Positions 33,678 to 42,239 of a stretch of DNA of 64,000 nucleotides are shown in pieces; the stretch's first letter is position 1; the number at the start of each line of letters is the position of its first letter. The notes under the pieces were generated by a model that was given only the letters and a program-made list of their open reading frames with translations, was not told where the DNA came from and ran no database searches. This stretch comes from Hydrogenophaga intermedia (lineage in GTDB: Bacteria > Pseudomonadota > Gammaproteobacteria > Burkholderiales > Burkholderiaceae_C), in NCBI RefSeq assembly GCF_023715105.1, contig NZ_JAMBNO010000002.1, positions 1 to 64,000 of the forward strand. The letters are read 5' to 3'. Position numbers and translations under genes: made by a program.

Positions 33678-35608
33678 GGGTTGGGTGTGGAGGCCTCGGT
33701 CTGCACCGGCACGTCGATCGAGACCTCGGTGCCGCCGCCGGGGTGCGAATGCACGGCCACCAGGGCGCCGATGCGCTCGGCGCGCTCGCGCATGATGTGC
33801 AGGCCGACGTGGGTGTCCTGGTCGCGGTCTGCGTCGGTGGCAAAGCCGCGGCCGTTGTCGCGCACGCGAAAGCGCCAGTGCGGCCCGCGCTGCACGTCCA
33901 CGAACACCTCGCTGGCCTGGGCGTGCTTGCGCACGTTGGACAGGGCCTCCTGCACCACGTGCAACACCTGCAATTGCGTGTCGGAAGGCAGCGGCACGCC
34001 ATGCCCCTGCACGTCCAGGTGGGCACTCAAGCCACTTTGCAGCTCGAATTTGCGCAGCGTGGTGCGCAGCGCGTCCTCGATGTCGTCGCCGTCGGTGCGG
34101 GTGCGGAAATGCACCAGCAGCTCGCGCACGTCGTTCGTGCTCTCGCGCACGCCGGTCTCGATTTCGTCGATGATGGCCGGCACCGCGGCGCTGTCGTTGC
34201 GCTGCACCGCGGCGCGCAGCAGGCCGACCTGGATCTTGAGGAACGACAGGGCCTGCGCGATCGAATCGTGCAACTCGCGCGCCAGCAGGCTGCGCTCCTC
34301 GCTCACCGCGGCCTCGCGCAGCAGCGCCTGCGCGCGCAGGTTCTCCGCCGCGTTGGCCAGATGGCCGGCCAGCGCGTCGTACAGGCCGCGGTCGTCCTCA
34401 CCCAGCAACACCTCGTGGCGATAGAAGAGGTTGATCTCGCCCAGCAGTTGCTGCTGCTGGCGGATCGGCACGCCAACGAGCGTGACATAGCCGGCCTGCG
34501 CGCAGCCACCCAGGCTGCGTTCCTCGGCGGCTGCGATCGGGATGACGCGTGTGCGCGCGGTGGCCGGTGGCTGGCCGCAGGCGCACACACCGGCCTCAAG
34601 GCACTGTTCGTCTTCGATCAGTTGCTCGGGCAGGCAATCGCTGGCCAGCATGAGGTAGCGCCGCGTGCCGGTGTCGGACCAACGGATCGCCACCGCGTCG
34701 GCGCCACTCACCTCGCGCAGCTTGCGGGCGAACCCGCGCGCCAGCTCATCCAGCGTGCGCGCCTCCACGATCAGTGAACTCACCGCATAGAGCGCCGCCA
34801 GCCGCGCGCGCTTGGCCTCCAGGTCGCGGGTCTTGGCCTGCACCTGCAGCTCCAGCCCGTGGTACAGGCCCTGCAGCGTCTGCGCCATGTGGTTGAAGCC
34901 GGCGGCGAGTTCGGCGAACTCCTGGTGCGAATCGACCTCCACGCGCGCCGAAAAATCACCCGCCTCGACCTGGCGCAGTGCACTGCGCAGGCGCTTGAGC
35001 GGATGGATCACGAACAGCTGACCCACGTAGAGCGAGATGATGGCCGCGGCCACCGCCATCGCCATCATGAGGAACTGGAACAGGTTGAGCAGCGCCGTCA
35101 GGCGCGCCATGGTGGACTCGATGGCGCGCACGAGCGCATCGATCTGACCCACCAGCGCATCGACCTCGGCGGTCACACTGCTCAAATCCTGCGCTGACGC
35201 GGCCGGGACCGACCAGGTGGGCCGCAAGCGCTGCCAGGCGGCTTCGATGGCCCCGAAGCGCTCGCGGCTGGGCTGGCTCCAGGGCACGGACAGCGGCCGC
35301 TGTGGGTCGCCGCGCTCGATCAGTCGCAGCGTGCGATCGACCTCGTTCACCAGTTGCTGCACCTGTGCCGGCTCGCGACCGCCCTGCCAGGCACTCACCA
35401 GGCGCCAGGTCTGCATGCGCAGGCGCCCGGCCTCGTTCACCGCCGCGGCGCCGCCGTCGAGCTGGCGCGTCACCCACATCGTCAAGCCGATCGACAGCAG
35501 CGCCAGCAGCAGCATCGACAGGCCGATGAGCACGAACTTGGTGGACAGCTGGCGGGGCCAGGCGCGGGCGGAGATGGGCATGGGTGGCGGGGACGGCGGC
35601 GTGGGCAT
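33674..35608 (-). CDS. narX: nitrate/nitrite sensor histidine kinase NarX-like
   Basis: A 644-residue membrane sensor. TM1 (about 20-45) is followed at once by the P-box-like N-E-A-G-R-L-R-M-Q-T-W-R, the nitrate-binding motif of NarX/NarQ. Then come a periplasmic helical domain, TM2, HAMP, and a central module with a Cys cluster (C-L-P-E-Q...C-L-E-A-G-V-C-A-C-G) as in NarX. The HisKA_3 box A-R-E-L-H-D-S-I-A-Q (His near 447) and an HATPase with D-N-G-R-G-F follow. Start 35608 has a weak ACGAGG site; a start at 35581 is possible. Confidence 0.9.
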   Translation of the reverse strand: MPTPPSPPPMPISARAWPRQLSTKFVLIGLSMLLLALLSIGLTMWVTRQLDGGAAAVNEAGRLRMQTWRLVSAWQGGREPAQVQQLVNEVDRTLRLIERGDPQRPLSVPWSQPSRERFGAIEAAWQRLRPTWSVPAASAQDLSSVTAEVDALVGQIDALVRAIESTMARLTALLNLFQFLMMAMAVAAAIISLYVGQLFVIHPLKRLRSALRQVEAGDFSARVEVDSHQEFAELAAGFNHMAQTLQGLYHGLELQVQAKTRDLEAKRARLAALYAVSSLIVEARTLDELARGFARKLREVSGADAVAIRWSDTGTRRYLMLASDCLPEQLIEDEQCLEAGVCACGQPPATARTRVIPIAAAEERSLGGCAQAGYVTLVGVPIRQQQQLLGEINLFYRHEVLLGEDDRGLYDALAGHLANAAENLRAQALLREAAVSEERSLLARELHDSIAQALSFLKIQVGLLRAAVQRNDSAAVPAIIDEIETGVRESTNDVRELLVHFRTRTDGDDIEDALRTTLRKFELQSGLSAHLDVQGHGVPLPSDTQLQVLHVVQEALSNVRKHAQASEVFVDVQRGPHWRFRVRDNGRGFATDADRDQDTHVGLHIMRERAERIGALVAVHSHPGGGTEVSIDVPVQTEASTPNP

Positions 35609-35648
35609 TGTCGGCGAGCCTCGTGCGCACTGTCCATGCGACGACCCG

Positions 35649-35668
35649 CATCGTTCTTTCGAACGATG
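35649..35668. promoter_or_regulatory. perfect dyad between narX and nnrS
   Basis: CATCGTTC-TTTC-GAACGATG, a perfect 8-bp inverted repeat around 4 bases, in the 178-base gap between the divergent narX and NnrS-type genes. It is a candidate operator for either. It does not match the FNR consensus or NarL heptamers. Confidence 0.4.
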
Positions 35669-35786
35669 GCGCTGCCACACGAGGAGCCGGCCACACCTGC
35701 CACGGAAGGATGGCGCCTGTGCGTCGCACGCGGCACAGTCGGCGAAACGCCTTGTCCTCCGCCATGCGACAGCCCACCGAGCGCCC

Positions 35787-37091
35787 GTGAACCGCAGCAT
35801 TCCGATCCAGGCCACCCGCGCCGGGGATGGCCGCCCCCCCACCGCCCCCGTGATGCGCTGGCGCTGGGCCACCCTGCTGCTGGCACCCCACCGGCTGGCC
35901 TTTGCGGGCGCCTGCGCGGTGCTTCTGCTCAGCGCGCTGTGGTGGGTGTGGGTGCAGGCGTCGCGGTTGGGCTGGTTGCCACCGGGGCCACTGGCGGTGT
36001 CGCCCAGTCTGGGCCACGGTGTGGTGATGGTGCACGGCTTCATGCCCTTGTTCTTCACCGGCTTCCTGTTCACCGCCGGGCCCAAGTGGCTGGGTGTGCC
36101 CGGTCCCGACGCGCGCGACGTGCTGCCCCCGGTGGTACTGCAGGTGCTGGCCTGGCCGCTGTGGCTGGCCGGCGTTCACCTCGCACCGGGGCTTGCCATC
36201 GCCGCGCTGCTGCTGGCGGCCACCGGCCAGGCGCTGGCCACGCTGCGCTTTGCACGCCTGCTGCGCGCCAGCGCCGCCGGGGATACCGCACACGCGCGCG
36301 TCATCGCCATCGGCTGGGCCGTCGGCACGCTCACGTTGGCAGGCCTCGCGCTGGCGCTCTGGCAAGACGACCTGGACGGCGCGCGGCGCTGGCTGCACAC
36401 CGCCTTGTGGGGCTTCGTGGCCCTGGTCTATGTGACGGTCGTGCACCGCATGATTCCTTTCTTCACCTCCAGCACGCTGCCGCTGGTGCAACTGTGGCGT
36501 CCGATGTGGGTGCTGCATGCGCTGGTGGCCACGGTGGCGCTCAAGGTGCTGGGCCCGTGGCTCACGCTCGCCGGCCTGAGCGCCAGCGCCTGGAGCGCGT
36601 TCGAAGGCTTTGCGTTGCTGGTGGCGGGCTTCGTGGTGCTGTGGCTGGCCTTCATGTGGGGCCTGGCGCAGAGCCTGAAGATCCGCTTGTTGGCCATGCT
36701 GCACCTGGGCTTCGTCTGGCTCGGTCTGGGACTGGTGATCGACGGCACTGGCCTGGTGTGGGGCTGGATCAGCGGCGCGCCCCTGAACCCGCTGGCCGCG
36801 CTGCACGCCACCACCATGGGGTTCCTGGGTTCGCTGATGGTGGCCATGGTGACGCGCGTGTCCTGCGGCCACGGGGGACGCAGCCTGGTGGCCGACCGGC
36901 TCGCGTGGTCGGCCTTCCTGCTGTTGCAGGCGGCCACGGTGCTGCGCATCGCAGCGGCGCTGGCGCCGCCGGCGTGGATGGGCCCGCTCACGCTGGCGGT
37001 GGCCGCGTTGTGGCTCGCGGTGGTCGCACCCTGGGCATTGCGCTTGCTTCGCTGGTACGGCCAACCCCGGCCCGATGGCCGCCCGGGCTGA
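35787..37091 (+). CDS. NnrS family membrane protein
   Basis: About 434 residues with some twelve hydrophobic helices. The G-H-G-V-V-M-V-H-G-F-M-P-L-F-F-T-G-F-L-F-T-A segment, H-R-M-I-P-F-F-T-S-S and H-A-T-T-M-G-F-L-G-S-L-M-V-A-M-V-T-R-V are NnrS hallmarks. NnrS is a heme- and copper-containing membrane protein that relieves nitrosative stress in denitrifiers. The likely start is GTG 35787 (VNRSIPIQ); no strong ribosome site is seen and a start at the later Met of MRWRWATL is possible. It is divergent from narXL and followed by a nitroreductase 21 bases on. Confidence 0.88.
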   Translation: MNRSIPIQATRAGDGRPPTAPVMRWRWATLLLAPHRLAFAGACAVLLLSALWWVWVQASRLGWLPPGPLAVSPSLGHGVVMVHGFMPLFFTGFLFTAGPKWLGVPGPDARDVLPPVVLQVLAWPLWLAGVHLAPGLAIAALLLAATGQALATLRFARLLRASAAGDTAHARVIAIGWAVGTLTLAGLALALWQDDLDGARRWLHTALWGFVALVYVTVVHRMIPFFTSSTLPLVQLWRPMWVLHALVATVALKVLGPWLTLAGLSASAWSAFEGFALLVAGFVVLWLAFMWGLAQSLKIRLLAMLHLGFVWLGLGLVIDGTGLVWGWISGAPLNPLAALHATTMGFLGSLMVAMVTRVSCGHGGRSLVADRLAWSAFLLLQAATVLRIAAALAPPAWMGPLTLAVAALWLAVVAPWALRLLRWYGQPRPDGRPG

Positions 37092-37112
37092 TGCCCGCTC
37101 CTCACCAACGCC

Positions 37113-37730
37113 ATGAACAACGACACCGTTCAGCCCCATCTCGACGACGATGCCACCGCCTGGGCCGCGCACTGGATCGACGCGCGCCGGACCACGTTGC
37201 CCAAGCGCCTGTGCGGCCCCGGGCCGACCGAAGATCAGAAGGTCGCGCTGCGGCGCGCCGCCTGCGCCGCGCCCGATCACGGGCAGCGCCGGCCCTGGCG
37301 CTGCATCGAGATCGGGGCCGATCAACGTGCGCTGCTGGGCGAGTGGTTTGCGCAGGCGTTGCTGGAGCGCGATCCGCACGCCAATGCCGCCGAGCAGGCG
37401 CAGGCGCGCGAGAAGGCACACCGCGCACCCTGGCTGTTGTTGCTGGTGTGCCGCGTGCGTGGCGACGACCCCGAGGTGCCGCCCGCAGAACGGTTGTTGT
37501 CGGCTGGCTGCGCGGTGCAGAACCTGCTGCTCATGGCCACCGCCATGGGCCTGGGCAGCGCACTCACCAGCGGCAAGGCCATGGCATCGCGCGCGTTGCG
37601 CGAAGGCGTCGGGCTGCATGCCGACGAGGACGCGCTGTGCTTCGTCAATGTGGGCCACGTGAAGGCATGGCGCGCCGCGCACGCGCGGCCGCAGCCGGAT
37701 GACGTGTTCAGCGTGCTCGGATCAGACTGA
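37113..37730 (+). CDS. nitroreductase family protein (YdjA-like)
   Basis: A 205-residue FMN-type nitroreductase with the short YdjA-like layout: T-L-P-K-R-L-C-G-P-G-P (FMN phosphate-binding Arg region), A-A-C-A-A-P-D-H-G-Q-R-R-P-W-R and a later G-L-G-S-A-L-T-S-G. It probably reduces nitro compounds or quinones with NAD(P)H; the substrate is unknown. It lies 21 bases after the NnrS gene, so they are probably co-transcribed. Its last 9 bases overlap the end of the convergent SirB2-like gene. Confidence 0.85.
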   Translation: MNNDTVQPHLDDDATAWAAHWIDARRTTLPKRLCGPGPTEDQKVALRRAACAAPDHGQRRPWRCIEIGADQRALLGEWFAQALLERDPHANAAEQAQAREKAHRAPWLLLLVCRVRGDDPEVPPAERLLSAGCAVQNLLLMATAMGLGSALTSGKAMASRALREGVGLHADEDALCFVNVGHVKAWRAAHARPQPDDVFSVLGSD

Positions 37731-38132
37731 CAGCAAGGCCAGCCCGAGCGGCAGTCGGCTGATGGCGCTCAACGCCATCAAGCCCACCACCGAGAGCGCG
37801 GCCAGCCCGAACCACACCCTGGCCGCGCGGGTGCGCGCGCGCCGCAGCGCCAGCGCGCCCAGAACCACATAGAGCGGCAACAACAGGAGCTTGATCAGCA
37901 GCCATGGCTCACGCAGTGGGTTGTGCTGCATCAGCACCCACAGGCCGACGCCCGCGAGCAGCAGCCCGGTGTCGATGACCATGCTGGTGCGGCGCGTGCC
38001 ACTCTGCATGGGCCAGCCCTGGCTGAACAGCACCGCGAGCCATCGCGCAGCAAACAGCCCGACGCTGGCCGCAGCCAGCGTCATGTGAAGGCCGCGCAAG
38101 GCAGCGTAGGTGGTGGCGATATCCCATGACAT
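37722..38132 (-). CDS. SirB2-like membrane protein
   Basis: A 136-residue protein with four helices (about 6-26, 45-66, 73-93 and 105-128) and SirB2 family features: Y-A-A-L-R-G-L-H-M-T-L near the start and the central D-T-G-L-L-L-A-G-V-G-L. SirB2 proteins are small membrane proteins of unclear role; those near nnrS may bind heme through conserved His residues. Start 38132 (MSWDIATTY) begins directly before the first helix. Confidence 0.8.
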   Translation of the reverse strand: MSWDIATTYAALRGLHMTLAAASVGLFAARWLAVLFSQGWPMQSGTRRTSMVIDTGLLLAGVGLWVLMQHNPLREPWLLIKLLLLPLYVVLGALALRRARTRAARVWFGLAALSVVGLMALSAISRLPLGLALLSV

Positions 38133-38169
38133 GGCGCCATTGTGGCCGCGCCGGGCCCGACGGTCGGCC

Positions 38170-39698
38170 TCAGGCGGTGGTGCGGAACACGGCGACGGCA
38201 TCCACCAGCCGCTGCGCCTGGCCCTTGAGGTTGGCGGCCGCGGCCGCGCTTTCTTCCACCAGCGCGGCGTTCTGCTGCGTGGCCTGGTCCATTTGCGTGA
38301 CGGCGTTGCCCACTTGATTGACGCCGTCGCTTTGCTCGGTGGTCGCGGCGGTGATCTCACCCACCAGGTCCGAGACGCGGCGGATCGAGCCGACGATCTC
38401 GCCCATGCAGCCACCGGCCTGGTTCACAAGCGTGGCGCCCTGCCCGACCTGATCCACGCTGTTGTCGATCAGGGTCTTGATCTGCTTTGCGGCCTCGGCG
38501 CTGCGCTGCGCCAGGCTGCGCACCTCGCCGGCGACCACGGCAAAACCTCGGCCTTGTTCACCGGCGCGCGCCGCTTCCACCGCGGCGTTGAGGGCCAGGA
38601 TGTTGGTCTGGAAGGCGATGCCGTCGATCACGCCGATGATGTCGGCGATCTTCTGGCTGCTGGCCTGGATGCCCTGCATGGTCGACACCACCTGACCCAC
38701 CACCTCACCGCCGCTGACCGCGAGGTCGCGCGCGCTGGCGGCGAGCTGGTTGGCCTGGCGCGCGTTGTCCGCGTTCAGGCGCACGGTGGAGCCGAGCTGC
38801 TCCATCGAGGCCGCGGTTTCCTGCAGCGCGCTGGCCTGCTGTTCGGTGCGCTGACTCAGGTCCTGGTTGCCCTGCGCGATCTGGGCACTGGCGGTGGCCA
38901 CGTTCTCGGCGTTGTGGCGCACCTCGGTCACCACCTGCGAGAGCTGGCCCTGCATGGCCCGCAGCGCGGCGAGCAGCTGCGCGATCTCGTCGCGGCCGTC
39001 GACGCTCACGCGCGCCGTGAGGTCACCCGCGGCCACCTTCGACGTCACCTGCACCGCCTCGTCCAGGCGGCGCGTGATGCCGCAGCTGAACAGCACACCA
39101 CCGATGACCCCGGCGACACAGACCACGGCCATGAGCGCCAAACTCAGCGTGGTGCACGGGCAGCCTGCGCGTTCGCGCGTTCGGCGATCGCCACGCTGTC
39201 CTCGGCGATCTGCTTGACGGCCGCATCCCGCAGACGCGCCGGCTCGCGGTCCATCCCGCTGACGGCCTTGTCGCCCACCGTCGGGTCCATGCCCGAGGCG
39301 GTGAACTGCTCGAAGGCCGCACGGTAATTGCGGCCCATGGTGGCGTGCGCATCGGCGAACTGGCGCACCAGGTCCTGCGCAGGCCCAGCGGGCAGCGCGC
39401 TGATCAGGCCGGCGGCGGCGGCCGCCATTTCCTGCTCGATGCGGCCGAATGCCTTCCAGTACCTGTCCAGCTGCGCCGGGTCCCTGCCGCGCAGAAGCGT
39501 GTTCTTCCACTCCTGCACCTGGGTCTTGAACTGGCTCAGCAGGCTGGACACCCGGGCCGCACGTTCGTGGCTGGCGTGCACCTCGGTCTCGAAGGTGTGC
39601 ACGGATCGGTTGAGCTGCTGGATGCCGAACAGCGCGGCTGCGGTGACGAGCAGCACGCTGGCGACGAAAGCGAACGGGAGTTTGAGGGTGAGCTTCAT
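38170..39698 (-). pseudogene. methyl-accepting chemotaxis protein, frameshifted
   Basis: The 5' part (39698 to ~39150) encodes a signal/TM1 helix ([12 protein letters not shown]) and a periplasmic four-helix domain, then stops after A-Q-A-A-R-A-P-R. The rest continues in another frame with TM2 ([13 protein letters not shown]), HAMP and the full signalling hairpin ([19 protein letters not shown]). One insertion or deletion near 39145-39165 joins them into a ~508-residue receptor. It may be a real loss of function, a sequencing error or programmed recoding. Ligand is unknown. Confidence 0.88.
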
Positions 39699-39742
39699 GT
39701 GGATGCGGGGAAAGCTGGATCGGCCCCGGAGGGATCGCTGGA

Positions 39743-39780
39743 TCATCGGGGCCGGGAATCGCGTTTCAAATATGAAACGC
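39743..39780 (-). promoter_or_regulatory. dyad and possible sigma-28 promoter of the chemoreceptor
   Basis: GCGTTTCA-AATA-TGAAACGC (39761-39780) is a perfect 8-bp dyad. Reading leftward, TTGAAACG, 11 bases, CCCGATGA (39769-39743) is a weak match to the sigma-28 pattern TAAAGTTT-N11-GCCGATAA. It lies 45 bases before the receptor start. Confidence 0.35.
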
Positions 39781-39869
39781 GGCACCGCACACCCCCAGTT
39801 CCCCTACCATCCCGGAGGCACCCTGACCGGCGGCGCGCAGCCACGCCGGCAACGGCCCGCCACTGGTAC

Positions 39870-39896
39870 TAAAGATTTCGCAGCCACCGCCGATCT
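39870..39896 (+). promoter_or_regulatory. sigma-28 (FliA)-type promoter
   Basis: TAAAGATT (39870-39877), 11 bases, then GCCGATCT (39889-39896). The consensus is TAAAGTTT-N11-GCCGATAA, so 13 of 16 positions match with exact spacing. It lies 55 bases upstream of the response-regulator ATG, next to a chemoreceptor gene, as expected for a motility/chemotaxis regulon. Confidence 0.7.
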
Positions 39897-39950
39897 AGCC
39901 GGCAAGGACCGCACGCAATGGCGCCGGACCGATCGCCACAGGAGCCCAAC

Positions 39951-40661
39951 ATGACCACGAACCCGGCGCCCCAACGCCACAAGGTGCTAATCGTCGATGA
40001 CGATCCGGGCATGGTGCACCTGCTCGCGCGTACCCTGCTCGACATGGCGCAACTGCATTTCGCGGTGCGGGGCGACGACGCGCTGGCCAAGCTGGCGCAA
40101 CACAAGCCCGATCTGCTGGTGATCGACGCGGAGTTGCCCGACCTCGATGGCTACAGCGTGATCGCACGGCTGCGCGAGAACCCGCAACTGGCGCACACCG
40201 CGGTGGTGATGGTCACTTCGCACGACGACGCCAGCCACCGCCAGCGCGCCTTTGCCGCGGGCGTGCTCGATTTCTTCACCAAGCCGATCGATCGCGAACT
40301 CATCCGCTTGCGCGTGCAGCAGATCCTCAACGGCGAGTCGATGGAGCTGATCGAACTCGACGAACGCCCGCTGCCGGTGCAACGCGCCGCGGCCGCTGCG
40401 GCGCCCGCGCCGGCCGTCAACAGGCCCACGACCCCGGTGTCCGCACCGGCGCCCCTGGCAGCACCCGCCGCGCCGATCGACGTGCACGCGGTCACCTCGG
40501 AGCTGTTCGAACGCATGTCGGCCATCCTCTCGCAGGCCGAGACGCTGCGTGAACACGTGCGCCCCGGTGCCAACGCCAGCGAGATCTACCCGATCCAGCG
40601 CATTCAGGAAGAGTGCGCCGAGGTGATCCAGTTGCTGGTCACCATCAGCGGCGAGGACTAG
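39951..40661 (+). CDS. response regulator with C-terminal extension
   Basis: A 236-residue protein. The receiver domain spans about 10-128 (L-I-V-D-D-D-P-G, phospho-Asp in L-V-I-D-A-E-L-P-D, T-S and K-P-I switch residues). It is followed by a Pro/Ala linker and a helical tail (about 180-236, I-Q-R-I-Q-E-E-C-A-E-V-I-Q-L-L) with no DNA-binding motif, so output is probably by protein interaction. ATG 39951 follows AGGAG closely. The sigma-28-like promoter upstream suggests co-regulation with chemotaxis genes. Confidence 0.85.
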   Translation: MTTNPAPQRHKVLIVDDDPGMVHLLARTLLDMAQLHFAVRGDDALAKLAQHKPDLLVIDAELPDLDGYSVIARLRENPQLAHTAVVMVTSHDDASHRQRAFAAGVLDFFTKPIDRELIRLRVQQILNGESMELIELDERPLPVQRAAAAAAPAPAVNRPTTPVSAPAPLAAPAAPIDVHAVTSELFERMSAILSQAETLREHVRPGANASEIYPIQRIQEECAEVIQLLVTISGED

Positions 40662-40663
40662 AA

Positions 40664-40790
40664 AAGACACCCCCCGCGCCGCTGCGCGGCTCCCCCCTCT
40701 CTCGCCTGCGGCGGGAGGGGGGCGCACCCTGAGGCCGGGCAAAGCCCGTTCCTCGGGTGCACTGGGGGCTGCGCTCGCCGGCTGGCCGGC
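40664..40790. repeat. GC-rich intergenic hairpin element
   Basis: Two adjacent inverted repeats lie between the convergent response regulator and TPR gene: a C-rich/G-rich arm pair around 40691-40722 (CCCCCCTC...GAGGGGGG) and CGGGC-AAA-GCCCG near 40737-40751. The composition and layout resemble the short dispersed repeats common in Comamonadaceae genomes. With a single copy in this window I cannot prove it is repeated. It may also end both transcripts. Confidence 0.45.
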
Positions 40791-42146
40791 TTATGCCTCG
40801 GCAGCTACCGTTGGCGTGCAACGCACGGCCGGCGCCAGCGCGCGGCGCAGGAACTGGCGGTTCATGCCGCTGTGCGGGCGCTGTGCCAGGCGTTCGCGCG
40901 CCAGCGCCTCGGCCACGGTCTGGCGTTTGCCGCGCAGGGCGGCTTCGGTCAGTGTCCAGTCGATCAGGTCGCGCTGCGCGTGGCTGCCACCGAAACGGTT
41001 GGCGATGGCGCGGGCGCGCCACAACGTCTCGATCGCTTCGTCGTAGCGTCCCTGCCAGAACGCGGCGAATCCGGCCACCAGATCGGCCCCGGTGTCGGCG
41101 GCCCAGCGGGCGGCTTCGCTGCCCTGCTCGGCACTGCGCAGTCGAGCCTGCAGGCGCTGCACATCGGCCAGGCGCCCGGCGCCCAGCCAGGCCATGGCGG
41201 CATGCCAGTCGTTGAAGGCGTAGCTGTGGCCGTCGGCGTGCGCGTCCCAGGCACCGGCCAGCTCGTCCCAGCGCGCGCCCACGTCGTGTCCGCCCAGATG
41301 CAGGCGCCACAGCAGCGCCGAGGCATCGACCATGTCCACCGCCACCGCGCTGCGCGCGGCGCGGATCGGGCCGTCGTAGAGGTTGAACACCGGCTCGATC
41401 TGGCCGATCTCGAGGTGGCACAGCGCACGGTGCCACCAGTTGTGCACCTGGAAGAAGTTGTCCGCCCCGCTCCAGTGCGGCTCGCGCATCAGGGCCCAGC
41501 CGATGCCATCCTCGTGGCGGGCCTGCATCTCCATCACGTGCGCCACGGCGTGGTGGGCCCAGCAGTCGCGGGGTTCGGCCGCCAGGGCAGCGCGGCCCGC
41601 GTCTTCGGCCTGCGCGTACTGGCCCGCTTCTTCCAGGCCAAAGGCCAGCATGCCGAGGAGAAAGCCGTGCCCGGGCATCGAAGCTGACCACTGCGGCAGC
41701 GTGCGCGCGATGCGATCCCGCAGACTGCGTGCATTGGCACGGAAGAAGTCGATCAGGTGGCCCACCTGCAGCGCCACGATGTCGTACGGCCTCTCGCTGT
41801 GGTGCATGTCCAGCGTCTGCGCGGCGGCCGACCATTCGCCGGCCAGCACCTGGCGCACCGCCATCAAGTGCGAGCGTTCGCGCTCGTTGAGCGGCCAGTC
41901 GGCCACCTCGGCCAGCAACTCGCGCGCCATCTGCGAGGCCGCGGGTTCGGTGGCCACGGCCAGCAGGTGCGCCTTGAGCAGCGCGGCCATGGCGAAGCGG
42001 GGCGCGGCTGCGAGCGCCGCGTCCAGTGCGGCCATCGGGTCGCCGCGGTAGAGGTGGAAGGCGGTGGCCGCCTGGTCGTAGAAGGCGGCGGCCTCGCGGC
42101 TGGCGCCACTGAGGGCGTGTCCCTGTGCGTCGGTGATCATGTTCAA
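40791..42146 (-). CDS. TTC38-like tetratricopeptide repeat protein
   Basis: A 451-residue protein with helical TPR-like repeats and the pattern of the TTC38 family: H-P-like start, M-H-H-S-E-R-P-Y-D, the H-G-F-L-L-G-M-L-A-F-G-L-E-E-A-G-Q-Y segment near 160, A-H-H-A-V-A-H-V-M-E-M near 195, and H-N-W-W-H-R-A-L-C-H-L-E near 235. It has no signal peptide or helix, so it is cytoplasmic. The family occurs in bacteria and animals; its function is not established. Conserved His and Trp residues hint at a binding site. Divergent from the AraC regulator by 93 bases. Confidence 0.8.
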   Translation of the reverse strand: MNMITDAQGHALSGASREAAAFYDQAATAFHLYRGDPMAALDAALAAAPRFAMAALLKAHLLAVATEPAASQMARELLAEVADWPLNERERSHLMAVRQVLAGEWSAAAQTLDMHHSERPYDIVALQVGHLIDFFRANARSLRDRIARTLPQWSASMPGHGFLLGMLAFGLEEAGQYAQAEDAGRAALAAEPRDCWAHHAVAHVMEMQARHEDGIGWALMREPHWSGADNFFQVHNWWHRALCHLEIGQIEPVFNLYDGPIRAARSAVAVDMVDASALLWRLHLGGHDVGARWDELAGAWDAHADGHSYAFNDWHAAMAWLGAGRLADVQRLQARLRSAEQGSEAARWAADTGADLVAGFAAFWQGRYDEAIETLWRARAIANRFGGSHAQRDLIDWTLTEAALRGKRQTVAEALARERLAQRPHSGMNRQFLRRALAPAVRCTPTVAAEA

Positions 42147-42239
42147 AGCTCCGTGGTTCGTCGTTGCCGCCCCATGCAGAGGGCGTTTGCATCCGCCGGG
42201 CCGGTGCCGTTAATCTAGACAGCCCCACTCGCGACGGCC

